A stretch of DNA of 64,000 nt. Source: Thalassospira lohafexi. GTDB lineage: Bacteria > Pseudomonadota > Alphaproteobacteria > Rhodospirillales > Thalassospiraceae. The translations under genes were made by a program, and so were the position numbers. Under the pieces are notes generated by a model. It did not search any database and had not been told where the DNA came from. It was given only the letters and a program-made list of their open reading frames with translations. Of this stretch, positions 8,919 to 18,811 are shown piece by piece (position 1 is the stretch's first letter; every line of letters begins with the position of its first letter). The stretch spans positions 496,001 to 560,000 of the forward strand of contig NZ_NXGX01000002.1 in the NCBI RefSeq assembly GCF_002844275.1, given 5' to 3'.

Positions 8919-11330
8919 TTAATGCGTGGTCACACCACCAACATCCGATTCTTCGTCGTCTTTGGATTTGACGACAACGTCATCGACACCCTCTTCCCAT
9001 TCAATCGGCACCAGCGGATTGACCAGTGCGTGGCTGAGAACCTCGTCGACATGCGACACCGGAATGATTTCCATACCGCGTTTGACGTTATCGGGAATCT
9101 CTTCGAGATCCTTTTCGTTTTCCTGCGGGATCAGGACAACTTTCACCCCGCCGCGCAATGCGGCCAGAAGTTTTTCTTTCAAACCACCAATCGGAAGAAC
9201 ACGACCACGCAAGGTGACCTCGCCTGTCATAGCGACATCTTTGCGCACCGGATTTCCTGTTAGAACCGAAACAACCGACGTCACCATGCCAACACCAGCG
9301 GACGGACCGTCTTTTGGTGTTGCGCCCTCAGGAACGTGAACGTGAATGTCACGTTTCTGGAAAAGGGTCGGCTTGATGCCAAAGTCTACGGCACGCGAGC
9401 GCACGAACGATGTTGCGGCCTGAATCGATTCAGTCATGACCTCACCAAGCTTACCGGTGGTTTTCATGTTGCCTTTGCCCGGTACAGTGACCGATTCAAT
9501 CTGCAACAGATCGCCGCCAAATTCGGTATAGGCAAGACCGGTAACAACACCGACCTGATCTTCACCCTCGGTTGCGCCATAGCGGAACTTACGGATCCCG
9601 GCATATTTACCAAGGGTCCGCGGCGTTACACGCACAGATTTGATGCTTTCGAGCAAAATCCGCTTGGTCGCCTTACGGGCAAGACGGGCAAGTTCACGTT
9701 CAAGACTACGCACCCCGGCTTCGCGGGTGTAGTAACGGATCAGATCACGCAACGCGTCGTCCGAAATGCTCCACTCATCCTTTTTCAAGCCGTTATCTTT
9801 GACCTGTTTGGGGATCAAGTGACGTTTGGCAATTTCGACCTTCTCGTCCTCGGTATACCCCGAAAGACGAATGACCTCCATACGATCCAACAGCGGCTGC
9901 TGCATCCGAAGCGAGTTCGCCGTGGTGACGAACATGACATCAGAAAGATCGTAATCGACTTCAAGGTAGTGATCATTAAAGGTCGAGTTCTGTTCGGGAT
10001 CGAGCACCTCAAGCAATGCCGACGCAGGATCGCCACGGAAATCCGATCCCATTTTTTCAATCTCATCAAGAAGGAAAAGCGGGTTCGAATATTTGGCTTT
10101 TTTCATGCCCTGCACGATCTTGCCCGGCATGGACCCGATATAGGTCCGGCGGTGACCGCGGATTTCAGACTCATCACGTACGCCACCAAGCGACATCCGC
10201 ACAAAGCTGCGACCGGTCGCATTGGCCATTGATTTACCAAGCGAGGTTTTACCAACGCCGGGAGGACCAACAAGACACAGGATCGGGCCTTTGACTTTTT
10301 TGGTTCGTGCCTGAACCGCTAAATACTCAAGGATGCGTTCCTTGACCTTTTCCAGACCAAAATGATCCTTATCCAGAACCTTTTTAGCCTTTTTCAGGTC
10401 GTGCGACACGCGCGAACGCTTGTTCCATGGAATAGACACCATCCAGTCAAGATAGTTGCGCACCACGGTGGCTTCTGCCGACATCGGGCTCATATTGCGC
10501 AGTTTCTTGAGTTCGGCTTCGGCCTTTTCCTTTGCCTCTTTGGGCATTTTGGCTTTGTTCAGCTTCTCTTCGAGTTCAGAAGCTTCATCCTTGCCGTCTT
10601 CACCCTCGCCCAGTTCTTTCTGAATGGCTTTAAGTTGCTCATTCAAATAGTATTCGCGCTGGGTTTTTTCCATCTGGCGTTTGACGCGATTGCGGATCTT
10701 CTTTTCGACCTGCAGCACACCGATTTCGGATTCCATGAACCCGAAAATACGTTCCAGACGGTCACCAACAAGGGCGGTTTCCAGAAGTTCCTGTTTTTCG
10801 GAAATCTTAAGCGACAGGTGCGATGCAACCGTGTCAGCAAGCTTCGCCGGTTCTTCGATCTGATTGACCGAAACCAGGACTTCTGGCGGAATTTTCTTGT
10901 TGAGTTTGATGTACTGTTCGAACTGTGTGACCACAGAACGGGCAAGGGCCTCGAGTTCGCTGTCGTCTTCGTCAGTATCCTCACGCACACCGGCATGGGC
11001 CTGGAAGAATTCCGGATTATCAACGTATCCCGAAATTTCGGCGCGTTTACCGCCTTCGACCAATACCTTTACCGTACCATCCGGCAGCTTGAGAAGCTGC
11101 AGAACAGTTGCAACAGTACCAACTTCATAGAGATCTTCGACTGCCGGATCATCAAGACCGGCGTCTTTCTGTGTGACAAGCAGGATCTGCTTGTCTTCGC
11201 GCATGACATCTTCGAGCGCACGCACAGACTTTTCACGTCCCACAAACAGGGGGACAATCATGTGCGGGAACACGACAATGTCGCGCAACGGCAGCACCGG
11301 ATATATTTCGCCACGCGCTAATTCGACCAT
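8919..11330 (-). CDS. lon: ATP-dependent protease La (Lon)
   Basis: Lon is a soluble AAA+ serine protease that degrades misfolded and regulatory proteins. The 803 residues follow the LonA plan: N-terminal substrate domain (VLPLRDIVVFPHMIVPLFVGR), coiled coil (residues about 230-270), ATPase with Walker A GPPGVGKTS, and Walker B FLLDEIEKM. The protease domain has the catalytic Ser at about residue 677 in KDGPSAGVGM, with the dyad lysine about 43 residues later (GLKEKLLAALRGG). The length equals the usual bacterial LonA. It follows clpX with a 131-base gap. Confidence 0.97.
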   Translation of the reverse strand: MVELARGEIYPVLPLRDIVVFPHMIVPLFVGREKSVRALEDVMREDKQILLVTQKDAGLDDPAVEDLYEVGTVATVLQLLKLPDGTVKVLVEGGKRAEISGYVDNPEFFQAHAGVREDTDEDDSELEALARSVVTQFEQYIKLNKKIPPEVLVSVNQIEEPAKLADTVASHLSLKISEKQELLETALVGDRLERIFGFMESEIGVLQVEKKIRNRVKRQMEKTQREYYLNEQLKAIQKELGEGEDGKDEASELEEKLNKAKMPKEAKEKAEAELKKLRNMSPMSAEATVVRNYLDWMVSIPWNKRSRVSHDLKKAKKVLDKDHFGLEKVKERILEYLAVQARTKKVKGPILCLVGPPGVGKTSLGKSMANATGRSFVRMSLGGVRDESEIRGHRRTYIGSMPGKIVQGMKKAKYSNPLFLLDEIEKMGSDFRGDPASALLEVLDPEQNSTFNDHYLEVDYDLSDVMFVTTANSLRMQQPLLDRMEVIRLSGYTEDEKVEIAKRHLIPKQVKDNGLKKDEWSISDDALRDLIRYYTREAGVRSLERELARLARKATKRILLESIKSVRVTPRTLGKYAGIRKFRYGATEGEDQVGVVTGLAYTEFGGDLLQIESVTVPGKGNMKTTGKLGEVMTESIQAATSFVRSRAVDFGIKPTLFQKRDIHVHVPEGATPKDGPSAGVGMVTSVVSVLTGNPVRKDVAMTGEVTLRGRVLPIGGLKEKLLAALRGGVKVVLIPQENEKDLEEIPDNVKRGMEIIPVSHVDEVLSHALVNPLVPIEWEEGVDDVVVKSKDDEESDVGGVTTH

Positions 11331-11417
11331 TATGTTCTATTCCCTAATCTGAGCCAAAACGTTGCTGCGGTCCTGCTTTAGGCCCCGCCAGCAACGCGAA
11401 CATTCAGAAGATAATCT

Positions 11418-11457
11418 GAAATTCCCGCACCGCAATAGGTTGCCGGTGCGGGAAATT
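11418..11457 (-). terminator. Possible clpX terminator hairpin
   Basis: A long stem AATTTCCCGCACCGG / CCGGTGCGGGAA-type inverted repeat lies directly after clpX. It lacks a clear T-run, so it may act as a weak terminator or an mRNA 3'-end stabiliser between clpX and lon. Confidence 0.5.
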
Positions 11458-11461
11458 GATA

Positions 11462-12727
11462 TCAGGCAGAGTGCTCGACACCTTCTTGACGTTCCGCATG
11501 GATCAGCAATGGTTTTGCTTTTCCTTCGACAACATCAGCGCTGATGACGATTTCCTCGACACTTTCGAGGGTTGGCAAGTCGAACATGGTATCAAGCAAG
11601 ATGCCTTCCATGATCGACCGCAAGCCACGTGCACCGGTTTTACGTTGAATCGCCTTCTCGGCAATTGCTTTGAGCGCATCGGTCTGGAAGGTCAGTTTAA
11701 CGTCTTCCATATCGAACAGACGCTCATACTGCTTGATCAACGCATTTTTCGGCTCGGTCAGGATCTGGACCAAAGCATCATCGTCGAGATCTTCAAGCGT
11801 TGCCAAAACCGGCAGACGACCAATGAATTCCGGGATAAGACCGAATTTCAAAAGATCTTCCGGCTCGACACCGCGCAAGACATCACCCGTGCGCCGCTCT
11901 TCAGGGCTACGAACATCGGCACCAAAGCCAATTGCGCTGCCCTTGCCACGCTGCGAGATCACCTTATCAAGGCCCGCAAATGCGCCACCTACGATGAACA
12001 GGATGTTGGTCGTGTCGACCTGGAGGAATTCCTGTTGCGGATGTTTCCGGCCACCCTGCGGCGGCACAGAGGCAACAGTGCCTTCCATGATCTTCAGCAA
12101 TGCTTGCTGGACGCCTTCGCCCGAAACATCACGCGTAATCGACGGATTGTCCGACTTGCGCGAGATTTTGTCGACTTCGTCAATATAGACGATGCCGCGC
12201 TGGGCGCGTTCGACGTTGTAGTCTGCAGCCTGCAACAGCTTAAGAATGATGTTCTCGACGTCTTCACCGACATAACCGGCTTCGGTCAGTGTCGTGGCAT
12301 CCGCCATGGTGAAGGGAACATCAAGAATCCGTGCCAAGGTCTGGGCCAGAAGCGTTTTACCGCAACCGGTCGGACCTACCAGCATGATGTTGGATTTTGC
12401 CAGTTCGATATCTTCGTTCTTGCTGGCGTGATGCAGACGCTTGTAATGGTTGTGAACCGCGACCGAGAGAACTTTTTTCGCATGGCCCTGACCAATGACA
12501 TAGTCATCAAGGACCTTGCAAATCTCTTGCGGAGAAGGCACCCCGTCAGCCGATTTGACGAGATGGGTTTTGTGCTCTTCGCGGATGATGTCCATGCAAA
12601 GCTCTACGCATTCATCACAGATGAATACGGTTGGACCGGCGATGAGCTTGCGAACCTCGTGCTGGCTCTTTCCACAGAAAGAACAGTACAGAGTGTTCTT
12701 GGAGTCCCCGCTATTCGATTTGCTCAT
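11462..12727 (-). CDS. clpX: ATP-dependent Clp protease ATP-binding subunit ClpX
   Basis: ClpX is the AAA+ unfoldase that feeds tagged proteins to ClpP. The 421-residue protein has the N-terminal zinc-binding domain with four cysteines (YCSFCGK and [10 protein letters not shown]), Walker [14 protein letters not shown], and Walker [10 protein letters not shown]. It also has the pore-loop region ([10 protein letters not shown]) and sensor/arginine-finger segments typical of the family ([20 protein letters not shown]). It sits 300 bases downstream of clpP and upstream of lon, all on the minus strand. Confidence 0.97.
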   Translation of the reverse strand: MSKSNSGDSKNTLYCSFCGKSQHEVRKLIAGPTVFICDECVELCMDIIREEHKTHLVKSADGVPSPQEICKVLDDYVIGQGHAKKVLSVAVHNHYKRLHHASKNEDIELAKSNIMLVGPTGCGKTLLAQTLARILDVPFTMADATTLTEAGYVGEDVENIILKLLQAADYNVERAQRGIVYIDEVDKISRKSDNPSITRDVSGEGVQQALLKIMEGTVASVPPQGGRKHPQQEFLQVDTTNILFIVGGAFAGLDKVISQRGKGSAIGFGADVRSPEERRTGDVLRGVEPEDLLKFGLIPEFIGRLPVLATLEDLDDDALVQILTEPKNALIKQYERLFDMEDVKLTFQTDALKAIAEKAIQRKTGARGLRSIMEGILLDTMFDLPTLESVEEIVISADVVEGKAKPLLIHAERQEGVEHSA

Positions 12728-12973
12728 ACAAACCCCAATTACGTTTGACGTTATCTTTTATCGCCATGTTAGCCGGTAAACGATACCGATCTCAACGTTT
12801 AATCTGCGCTTTTCGGCCATTTGGCTACTTGATTGATATGGGATCGCCATTGTGGTTGCGAAACCCCTTACTCTAATCACCCAAACGTTTGAGTAACCCG
12901 CAAGTTCCAATCAACGGCCAAAAAGCCACGCACCCTCTTGTCTATGACTTAAAACTGCCATGAGGCAAGTCAT
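12728..12973. promoter_or_regulatory. clpX upstream region
   Basis: A gene-free stretch of about 250 bases (300 including the clpP terminator). A plausible minus-strand promoter is TTGAGA, 18 bases, TAACAT, about 70 bases before clpX. An inverted repeat TATGACTT / AAGTCATA (12943-12950 and 12967-12974) abuts the clpP terminator. No gene is seen. Confidence 0.45.
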
Positions 12974-13006
12974 AAAAAAACGCCCCGGCCAACGACCGGG
13001 GCGTTT
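12974..13006 (-). terminator. clpP terminator
   Basis: A 12-bp stem AAAACGCCCCGG / CCGGGGCGTTTT with a 7-9 base loop, followed on the minus strand by further T residues, just after the clpP stop. Confidence 0.9.
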
Positions 13007-13027
13007 TCACCGACCGTTATCAGACGA

Positions 13028-13657
13028 TCAGTCTTTCTTTTCGGCGCTTTCCGTCTTCGGACGCGACGTGACCACCTCGTCAATCAGACCAAATTCCTTG
13101 GCCTGATCGGGGGTCAGGAAGTTATCACGCTCCATCGCATCTTCGATCGTCTTGAGATCGCGGCCGGTATGTTCGACATAGATCTCGTTAAGACGCTGAC
13201 GCAGTGCCAGAATTTCGCGGGCATGGATTTCGATGTCCGATGCCTGCCCCTGGAAGCCGCCAGACGGCTGGTGGATCATGACACGTGCATTTGGCAGGCA
13301 ATAACGCTTACCTTTTGCACCGGCCATCAACAACAGTGAGCCCATGGAAGCCGCCTGCCCCATGCACACCGTAGAGACATCACAACGGATGTACTGCATG
13401 GTGTCATAGATGGCGAGACCAGAAGTCACAACACCGCCCGGAGAGTTGATATAGAGCGAAATATCCTTATCAGGATTTTCCGATTCGAGATGCAGGAGCT
13501 GCGCGCAGATCAACGACGACATGCCGTCATGAACCTGACCGTTGATGAAGACGATCCGCTCCTTGAGCAAACGCGAAAAGATGTCATAGGCCCGTTCACC
13601 ACGGCTGGTCTGTTCAACCACCATCGGTACGAGCGAGTTCATCCGTTCTTCAATCAT
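13028..13657 (-). CDS. clpP: ATP-dependent Clp protease proteolytic subunit ClpP
   Basis: ClpP is the barrel-shaped serine peptidase partnered by ClpX. The protein has the catalytic serine in [14 protein letters not shown] and histidine in [11 protein letters not shown], with the aspartate further on near [14 protein letters not shown]. The frame is open 18 codons upstream ([10 protein letters not shown]), but the start [16 protein letters not shown] at 13657 is preceded by AGGAGG at a spacing of about 10 and fits the family, giving 209 residues. It lies 60 bases after tig, the conserved tig-clpP-clpX-lon order. Confidence 0.95.
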   Translation of the reverse strand: MIEERMNSLVPMVVEQTSRGERAYDIFSRLLKERIVFINGQVHDGMSSLICAQLLHLESENPDKDISLYINSPGGVVTSGLAIYDTMQYIRCDVSTVCMGQAASMGSLLLMAGAKGKRYCLPNARVMIHQPSGGFQGQASDIEIHAREILALRQRLNEIYVEHTGRDLKTIEDAMERDNFLTPDQAKEFGLIDEVVTSRPKTESAEKKD

Positions 13658-13717
13658 CAACTGCAATCCTCCTGCATGATCCCAAACCGATTCCGGTAAG
13701 GATGTATTCACTTCCGA

Positions 13718-15160
13718 TTAGTCAGCTTTCTTTTTAGCAGCCGGCTTCTTGGCAGCAGCTTTCTTGGCCGGAGCCTTTTTCTCTGCGTCCTTTTTCGCCG
13801 GTGCCTTTTTGGCAGCCGATTTTTTCTTCGGAGCTTCTTCTTCCTCTTCAGGCTTCAGAAGCTCTTCAACGGTAACGGTCTTTTCTTCAACCTTGGCAAG
13901 CTCAACGATGAAATCAACGACCTTGTCTTCATATACAGGGCCCTGAAGCGCCTGCAAGGCCTGCGGGTTATTTTTGTAGAATTCAATAACCTGCTGTTCC
14001 TGACCCGGATATTTCTGGGCTTCGGCAACGAGAACCTTGTTGACGTCTTCCTGAGTAACCTGAATGTCGTTGTTACGACCAACTTCAGCCAGAAGCAGAC
14101 CAAGAAGAACGCGGCGTTCTGCGATTTCGCGGAACTCGGCGGTCAGCTCTTCTTCGGACTTGCCTTTGGTTTCGTCGTCTTCCTGTCCAGCTTCACGGGC
14201 CTGTTTGATCTGACCAATGATACCTTCGAGTTCGTTGTCGACCAAGGAGGTCGGCAGTTCGAACTTGTGGTTCTCAGCCAGCGCGTCAAGCAGTTCGCGC
14301 TTCATTTTCTGACGCGCGACCGATTCGTACTCACGACCGTAATCCTTGCGGATTGCGTCTTTGAGCGCCTCAAAGCTGTCCTGACCGAGTTTTTTGGCCA
14401 GTTCATCATCCAGCTCAGCCGGTTTCTTTTCTTTGATTTCTTTGACGGTTACGTCGAACTCGGCATCTTTGCCGGCAAGTTCAGCAGCACCGTATTCTTC
14501 CGGGAATTTAACTTTAACGACGAGTTCGTCGTCTGCGTTAACACCGGTAAGCTGCTCTTCGAAACCTTCGATGAACGAGCCGGAACCCAGCTCAAGTTCG
14601 TAGGCTTCGGCTTTGCCGCCTTCGAATGCTTCGCCATCGATTTTGCCGAGGAAGTCGATAACGACAACATCACCGGTTTTCGATTTGCGTTTGCGCGCCA
14701 ACGGAGCAGTGGTGCCCTGTGCCGCTGCAATACGCTCAAGCGTTTCATTGACTTTGGCATCGTCGAGTTCAACGACTTCGCGGGTCAGCTTCAGCTTTTT
14801 GAAGTCCATGGCTTCGATCGCCGGGATGACTTCAACAGCAATGTCGAACTCAAGATCCCCGCCTTCATCGAATTTGGTTACTTCGATTTTCGGCTGAACG
14901 GCCGGGCGCAGGTCATTGTCGTTAAGAACTTTGCCTGTGTTTTCGTTCACAGTGGCTTCAAGAACTTCGCCCATGACCGATTGACCGTAGCGCTGACGCA
15001 GGAGTTTCGCCGGGATTTTGCCCGGACGGAATCCTGGAAGGCGAACCTGGTCTTTGATCTCGTCAAGCTTGGCGACGACTTTTTCTTCGATAAGTGCGGC
15101 TGGCACCACGACTTTGAACTCGCGCGCCAGGCCTTCGTTTTTGGTTTCAGTAACCTGCAT
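13718..15160 (-). CDS. tig: Trigger factor (ribosome-associated chaperone) with Lys/Ala-rich tail
   Basis: Trigger factor binds the ribosome exit tunnel and shields nascent chains. Its ribosome-binding signature appears as LPGFRPGKIPAKLLRQRYG. The peptidyl-prolyl isomerase domain follows (GDVVVIDFLGKIDGEAFEGG), then the helical C-terminal arms. At 480 residues it is longer than typical (about 430-450). The last 45 residues are low complexity: a run of glutamates (KPEEEEEAP) followed by repeated AAKK/APAKK units to the end, resembling the tail of histone H1-like proteins. The tail is in frame and lacks frameshift signs, so I take it as real. Confidence 0.95.
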   Translation of the reverse strand: MQVTETKNEGLAREFKVVVPAALIEEKVVAKLDEIKDQVRLPGFRPGKIPAKLLRQRYGQSVMGEVLEATVNENTGKVLNDNDLRPAVQPKIEVTKFDEGGDLEFDIAVEVIPAIEAMDFKKLKLTREVVELDDAKVNETLERIAAAQGTTAPLARKRKSKTGDVVVIDFLGKIDGEAFEGGKAEAYELELGSGSFIEGFEEQLTGVNADDELVVKVKFPEEYGAAELAGKDAEFDVTVKEIKEKKPAELDDELAKKLGQDSFEALKDAIRKDYGREYESVARQKMKRELLDALAENHKFELPTSLVDNELEGIIGQIKQAREAGQEDDETKGKSEEELTAEFREIAERRVLLGLLLAEVGRNNDIQVTQEDVNKVLVAEAQKYPGQEQQVIEFYKNNPQALQALQGPVYEDKVVDFIVELAKVEEKTVTVEELLKPEEEEEAPKKKSAAKKAPAKKDAEKKAPAKKAAAKKPAAKKKAD

Positions 15161-15275
15161 AGATAACTCTTTTGCTTGGTTCGAATAATGTCCGTTACGC
15201 GACGCAGTCCGGACGTCAGAAAGTCAAAATGACTAAACGAATATGTAATCTGGTCCAAATGTATGGTCTGCAGAG

Positions 15276-15360
15276 TGGTACGGGCGAAGGGACTCGAACC
15301 CCCACGAATTGCTTCACCAGGACCTAAACCTGGCGCGTCTACCAATTCCGCCACGCCCGC
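15276..15360 (-). tRNA. tRNA-Leu (TAG)
   Basis: An 85-base class II tRNA with acceptor stem GCGGGCG / CGCCCGT, anticodon stem CCAGG / CCTGG and loop TTTAGGT (anticodon TAG). It has a variable arm (TGAAGCAATTCG...), T loop GTTCGAGTC and an encoded CCA. It lies upstream of tig on the same strand. Confidence 0.95.
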
Positions 15361-15527
15361 ACACAAGCATACCAAACACGCCGGACGAACCGGCATGAGT
15401 GCGCCTTAATACAAACTTCGCTGACCTCATGCAAGCATCGCCTTTCGACATTTGCGTTCTGGCTTCAATTAAACCGCTTCAACACCCCAAAACCTTGCGG
15501 TTCTGCTGGCTTCGTTATGTCATGAAA

Positions 15528-16934
15528 CTAACGCAAATGGCGCTTCACACTGCTTGAAACAGCGATTTCGCCCTGCCCGACATAGTTTTCATGATTTTTT
15601 TCGATCATCGGCAGGTGATAAAGATAATTGACCATCATACCAAATGACTGCACCCAGCCGTCCGGCTTACCATTACCGTTCCAGTTTAAACGCTCGATGC
15701 GTGCGCCATTGCTGAGATGGAAATGTGCGACTGGATCAAATGCCGACCCGGTTTCTGGTCGTTTGGCATTCAAAAGATACCATGCAGTCAGAAACTCGAT
15801 ATTGGTTTTGGTGCGTTCCCCCACCGCATCAGGGCTTTGTGCAGGTGGTTTTGGCCCCATCAATTCATCACAATCGTTTAATGCCGCTTCGATAACCTTC
15901 GGTAAGCCTGTTTCCGCACCCTTTGCCATGGCATTAAGCTGACGATCCATCCATGTCCGCAGCCCCGGTATGGGGGACAAGGTGCAAAACTGTTTTAGAT
16001 GCGGCAAATCGCGTTGTAGTTGGCTTACCACCCGCTTGATCAGGAAATCACCAAAGCTGATCCCGGCCAAACCGGCCTGCGCATTGGAAATGGAATAGAA
16101 AATTGCTGTATCAGCCCGCTCGACTGATCCCGCGTCATCGCCATCATGACCTTCATCATCATCGTCGGCTTGAATAAGCTTGTCGATGTTTCCGGCAATT
16201 CCGTTGACCAAGGCAACCTCGACGAAGATCAAAGGCTCATCTGGCATTCCCGGATGGAAAAAGGCAAAGCAACGCCGGTCGGGTGCAAGCCGACGTTTCA
16301 GATCATCCCAGCTTTGAATGGCATGAACGGCTTCATAGGCAATCAGTTTTTCCAAAAGCGACGCGGGTGAATTCCACGTAATCCGTTCGAGTTCAAGAAA
16401 CCCGATATCAAACCATCCCGCCAGCAAGGTCTTGAGATCACGTTCCAACATTGCCAGTCCGGGGGCTTCTTTGCGCCACCGCAAAAGATCACCGCGCAGA
16501 TCAACCAGAAACTTCACCCCCTGCGGTAATGAATTGAATTCCTTAAGAATTGATCGAAATGGCGGCACAAGCGCATCGCGCAGTTCAGATTCGAGCAACG
16601 CCCTTTCCGCCAGATCATCGGCCATATCCCAATCTGTCATGATGGCCGCAACCCGGTCACGATCAATCCCAAATTCATTGACCAGCAAATGCAAGAACGC
16701 CCGCTTGCCATCGTCATCAAGACGCAAGAAATCATGACCAAGGGCGGCCGCCCGCCCCCGTGCCGACACCGCCCCACCGCGCCCGGCAAGACAATCAGCA
16801 ATCTGCCGACGCCAGTGTTCCTGACGGCTCTGGTTTTCGTCGCGTCCCAAACTGCGTACGACCGAACTGTCACGCAGTTCACGCCACGCACCACGCAAAT
16901 TATCAAGTGTTCTGTCGAGAAATGTTTGCGACAT
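15528..16934 (-). CDS. Malonyl-CoA decarboxylase
   Basis: The product converts malonyl-CoA to acetyl-CoA and CO2. The 468-residue protein matches the MCD family. It has an N-terminal helical domain and then the GNAT-like catalytic domain, with LKTLLAGWFDIGFLELERITW, FFHPGMPDEPLIFVEVALV and the serine-containing segment GLAGISFGDFLIKRV. The histidine motif HFHLSNGARIERLNW follows; in the human enzyme the equivalent Ser and His are catalytic. The open frame extends 57 codons upstream, but TTGGAGG sits 5 bases before the ATG at 16934 (MSQTFLDRTL), which settles the start. Probably expressed alone or with nnrD upstream. Confidence 0.92.
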   Translation of the reverse strand: MSQTFLDRTLDNLRGAWRELRDSSVVRSLGRDENQSRQEHWRRQIADCLAGRGGAVSARGRAAALGHDFLRLDDDGKRAFLHLLVNEFGIDRDRVAAIMTDWDMADDLAERALLESELRDALVPPFRSILKEFNSLPQGVKFLVDLRGDLLRWRKEAPGLAMLERDLKTLLAGWFDIGFLELERITWNSPASLLEKLIAYEAVHAIQSWDDLKRRLAPDRRCFAFFHPGMPDEPLIFVEVALVNGIAGNIDKLIQADDDDEGHDGDDAGSVERADTAIFYSISNAQAGLAGISFGDFLIKRVVSQLQRDLPHLKQFCTLSPIPGLRTWMDRQLNAMAKGAETGLPKVIEAALNDCDELMGPKPPAQSPDAVGERTKTNIEFLTAWYLLNAKRPETGSAFDPVAHFHLSNGARIERLNWNGNGKPDGWVQSFGMMVNYLYHLPMIEKNHENYVGQGEIAVSSSVKRHLR

Positions 16935-17123
16935 GATGGCCTCCAACGCTCTGTTGGGAGAAATATTGTACTGCGCCGGCAATTTCAAAATCTGGCATGA
17001 CAACAACAAGATACGCATCGCTTCGTCATGCTTGATGTCCTGATATATCGGTGTTGTTTTGTTCTGCGTCCAGCATCGCAACAAAGATGTCATCGAAATG
17101 ACCACGCAAAGGCTAAGTAAAAG

Positions 17124-18581
17124 CTATTTGCGCGATGCCAGCCACAATTCGCGCAAGATCACCGGCAAATGATCGGGGATGTCCTCGGCAATCAAACCCG
17201 GCCCGATGTCCGTGCCACTGCGCCCGTGCAACCAAACACCCATGCAGGCCGCATCAAACATCTCCATGCCTTGTGCCATAAGCCCTGCAATCACCCCGGC
17301 CAAAACATCCCCCGACCCGGCTGTTGCCAACCATGGGGCATCAACCGCACTGATGGCGGCACGTCCATCCGGGGCCGCAATAACGGTGTCCGCCCCTTTT
17401 ATCAGGACCGTGGCACCACTGCGCTTGGCCGCCGCACGCGCACGGGCCAGCTTATCGCCGTCAATATCGGGAAACAGGCGTGTAAATTCGCCTTCATGCG
17501 GCGTCACAACCGTTGGTCCCTGAACGGCAAAACATAATGTGGATGGATCGTCGGAGAAACTGGTCAGCGCGTCCGCATCCAAAACGGTTGATCGGCAAAG
17601 ATGCAAAAGCTGCAACACCAGACTGCGCGTACTGTCACCAACCCCGTAGCCCGGCCCAACAACAAAAGCATTATGCCGACAGTCGTTCAAAAGGGCTTCA
17701 AGCCCGGAAATGGATGCCGTCATAGTGCCCGGGGCATCGGCGGCATAGACCGGCAATACAGACGCATCGGAAACAATGGTCAACAACCCAACGCCCGAAC
17801 GCCGTGCGGCGCGCGCGACAAGTCGTGTCGCACCCGTCATCATGGTCCCGCCAAAAGCCAGCAAATGGCCACGATGATATTTATGACCATCAAGCCCCGG
17901 CCAGCGAATACCAGCCCGCCACAACACCGGATCATTGCGCCAGCATGTCGGACGGATTTCCGACACCACCTGATCGGAAATGCCAATATCACGGATGGCA
18001 AGTTCACCGCACAGCTGCCGTCCCGGCAACAAATAGTGCCCCGGCTTGGCCCGACAGAATGTCACCGTCAGATCCGCCTTGATCGCACACCCCATAATGC
18101 AGCCGCTGTTTCCGTCAACACCGCTTGGCACATCGACCGAAACCACCACAGATATGCTGTCATTGACCGATGCAACAAGGTCGGCAACGTCGCCGGTAAT
18201 GTCACGCGCCAGCCCCGCGCCAAAAATACAATCAACAATCAGATCCGCACCAACCACCAATGCCGGTGACAAGCGTTCGGTTGCACCGTCCCACTGTTTG
18301 GCATGAAAGGCTGCATCACCGCCAAGGTGTTCAATCTCACCCAGTAACCCAAGCCGTACTGACCAGCCTTCGTCACGCAGCAATCTGGCAATGACAAAAC
18401 CATCACCACCGTTATTGCCCGGACCACACAGAACCGAAACTGATCTGGGTGACCAATGGCGTATGATTTCCTCAAACACCGTCCGCCCGGCATTTTCCAT
18501 CAGGACATCACCGGGAATGCCACCGTCAATCGTCTTTCGGTCAGCGTCATACATCTGGTCGGTTGTTAGAATTTCAAACAT
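17124..18581 (-). CDS. nnrD: Bifunctional NAD(P)HX epimerase / ADP- or ATP-dependent dehydratase
   Basis: This enzyme repairs hydrated NADH and NADPH. The N-terminal half (residues about 1-215) is the YjeF_N epimerase domain with ILTTDQMYDADRKTI, the CGPGNNGGDGFVIARLL loop and DCIFGAGLARDI. The C-terminal half (about 220-485) is the ribokinase-like dehydratase, with HKYHRGHLLAFGG, VVGPGYGVGD, and the nucleotide/catalytic motif TAGSGDVLAGVIAGLMAQG. The 485 residues are the normal length for the fused form. It is divergent from dadA and lies 189 bases upstream of the malonyl-CoA decarboxylase gene. Confidence 0.95.
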   Translation of the reverse strand: MFEILTTDQMYDADRKTIDGGIPGDVLMENAGRTVFEEIIRHWSPRSVSVLCGPGNNGGDGFVIARLLRDEGWSVRLGLLGEIEHLGGDAAFHAKQWDGATERLSPALVVGADLIVDCIFGAGLARDITGDVADLVASVNDSISVVVSVDVPSGVDGNSGCIMGCAIKADLTVTFCRAKPGHYLLPGRQLCGELAIRDIGISDQVVSEIRPTCWRNDPVLWRAGIRWPGLDGHKYHRGHLLAFGGTMMTGATRLVARAARRSGVGLLTIVSDASVLPVYAADAPGTMTASISGLEALLNDCRHNAFVVGPGYGVGDSTRSLVLQLLHLCRSTVLDADALTSFSDDPSTLCFAVQGPTVVTPHEGEFTRLFPDIDGDKLARARAAAKRSGATVLIKGADTVIAAPDGRAAISAVDAPWLATAGSGDVLAGVIAGLMAQGMEMFDAACMGVWLHGRSGTDIGPGLIAEDIPDHLPVILRELWLASRK

Positions 18582-18811
18582 TTTTCACCCTCAAAATTCC
18601 CTACCAACATTCCCTATCAACATCCTCTGCTCAGTCAACCTAAGCACCGACTGTAAATCAGCAACAGACATCGGTAGCCATTTGTTTTTCGGCTCAGTAT
18701 ATTGCAAACGATTTCGCGAGTCAGACAGTTAAGACAGTTACGATCATTTGCATCGGTGTTTTGGTCTGATCGGCCCGCATACGCGAGAATTCACAACGAG
18801 GCTTTTCCGGC

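Noticed and set aside
10362..11321. Plus-strand open frame of 319 codons over lon
   Set aside because: Phenylalanine-rich shadow translation opposite a clear lon gene.
11456..12748. Long plus-strand open frame of 430 codons over clpX
   Set aside because: It is antisense to clpX over its whole length. The translation has no family features and clpX is unambiguous.
14267..15166. Plus-strand frame of 299 codons over tig
   Set aside because: Antisense shadow of the trigger factor gene; composition is phenylalanine-rich and unlike a real protein.
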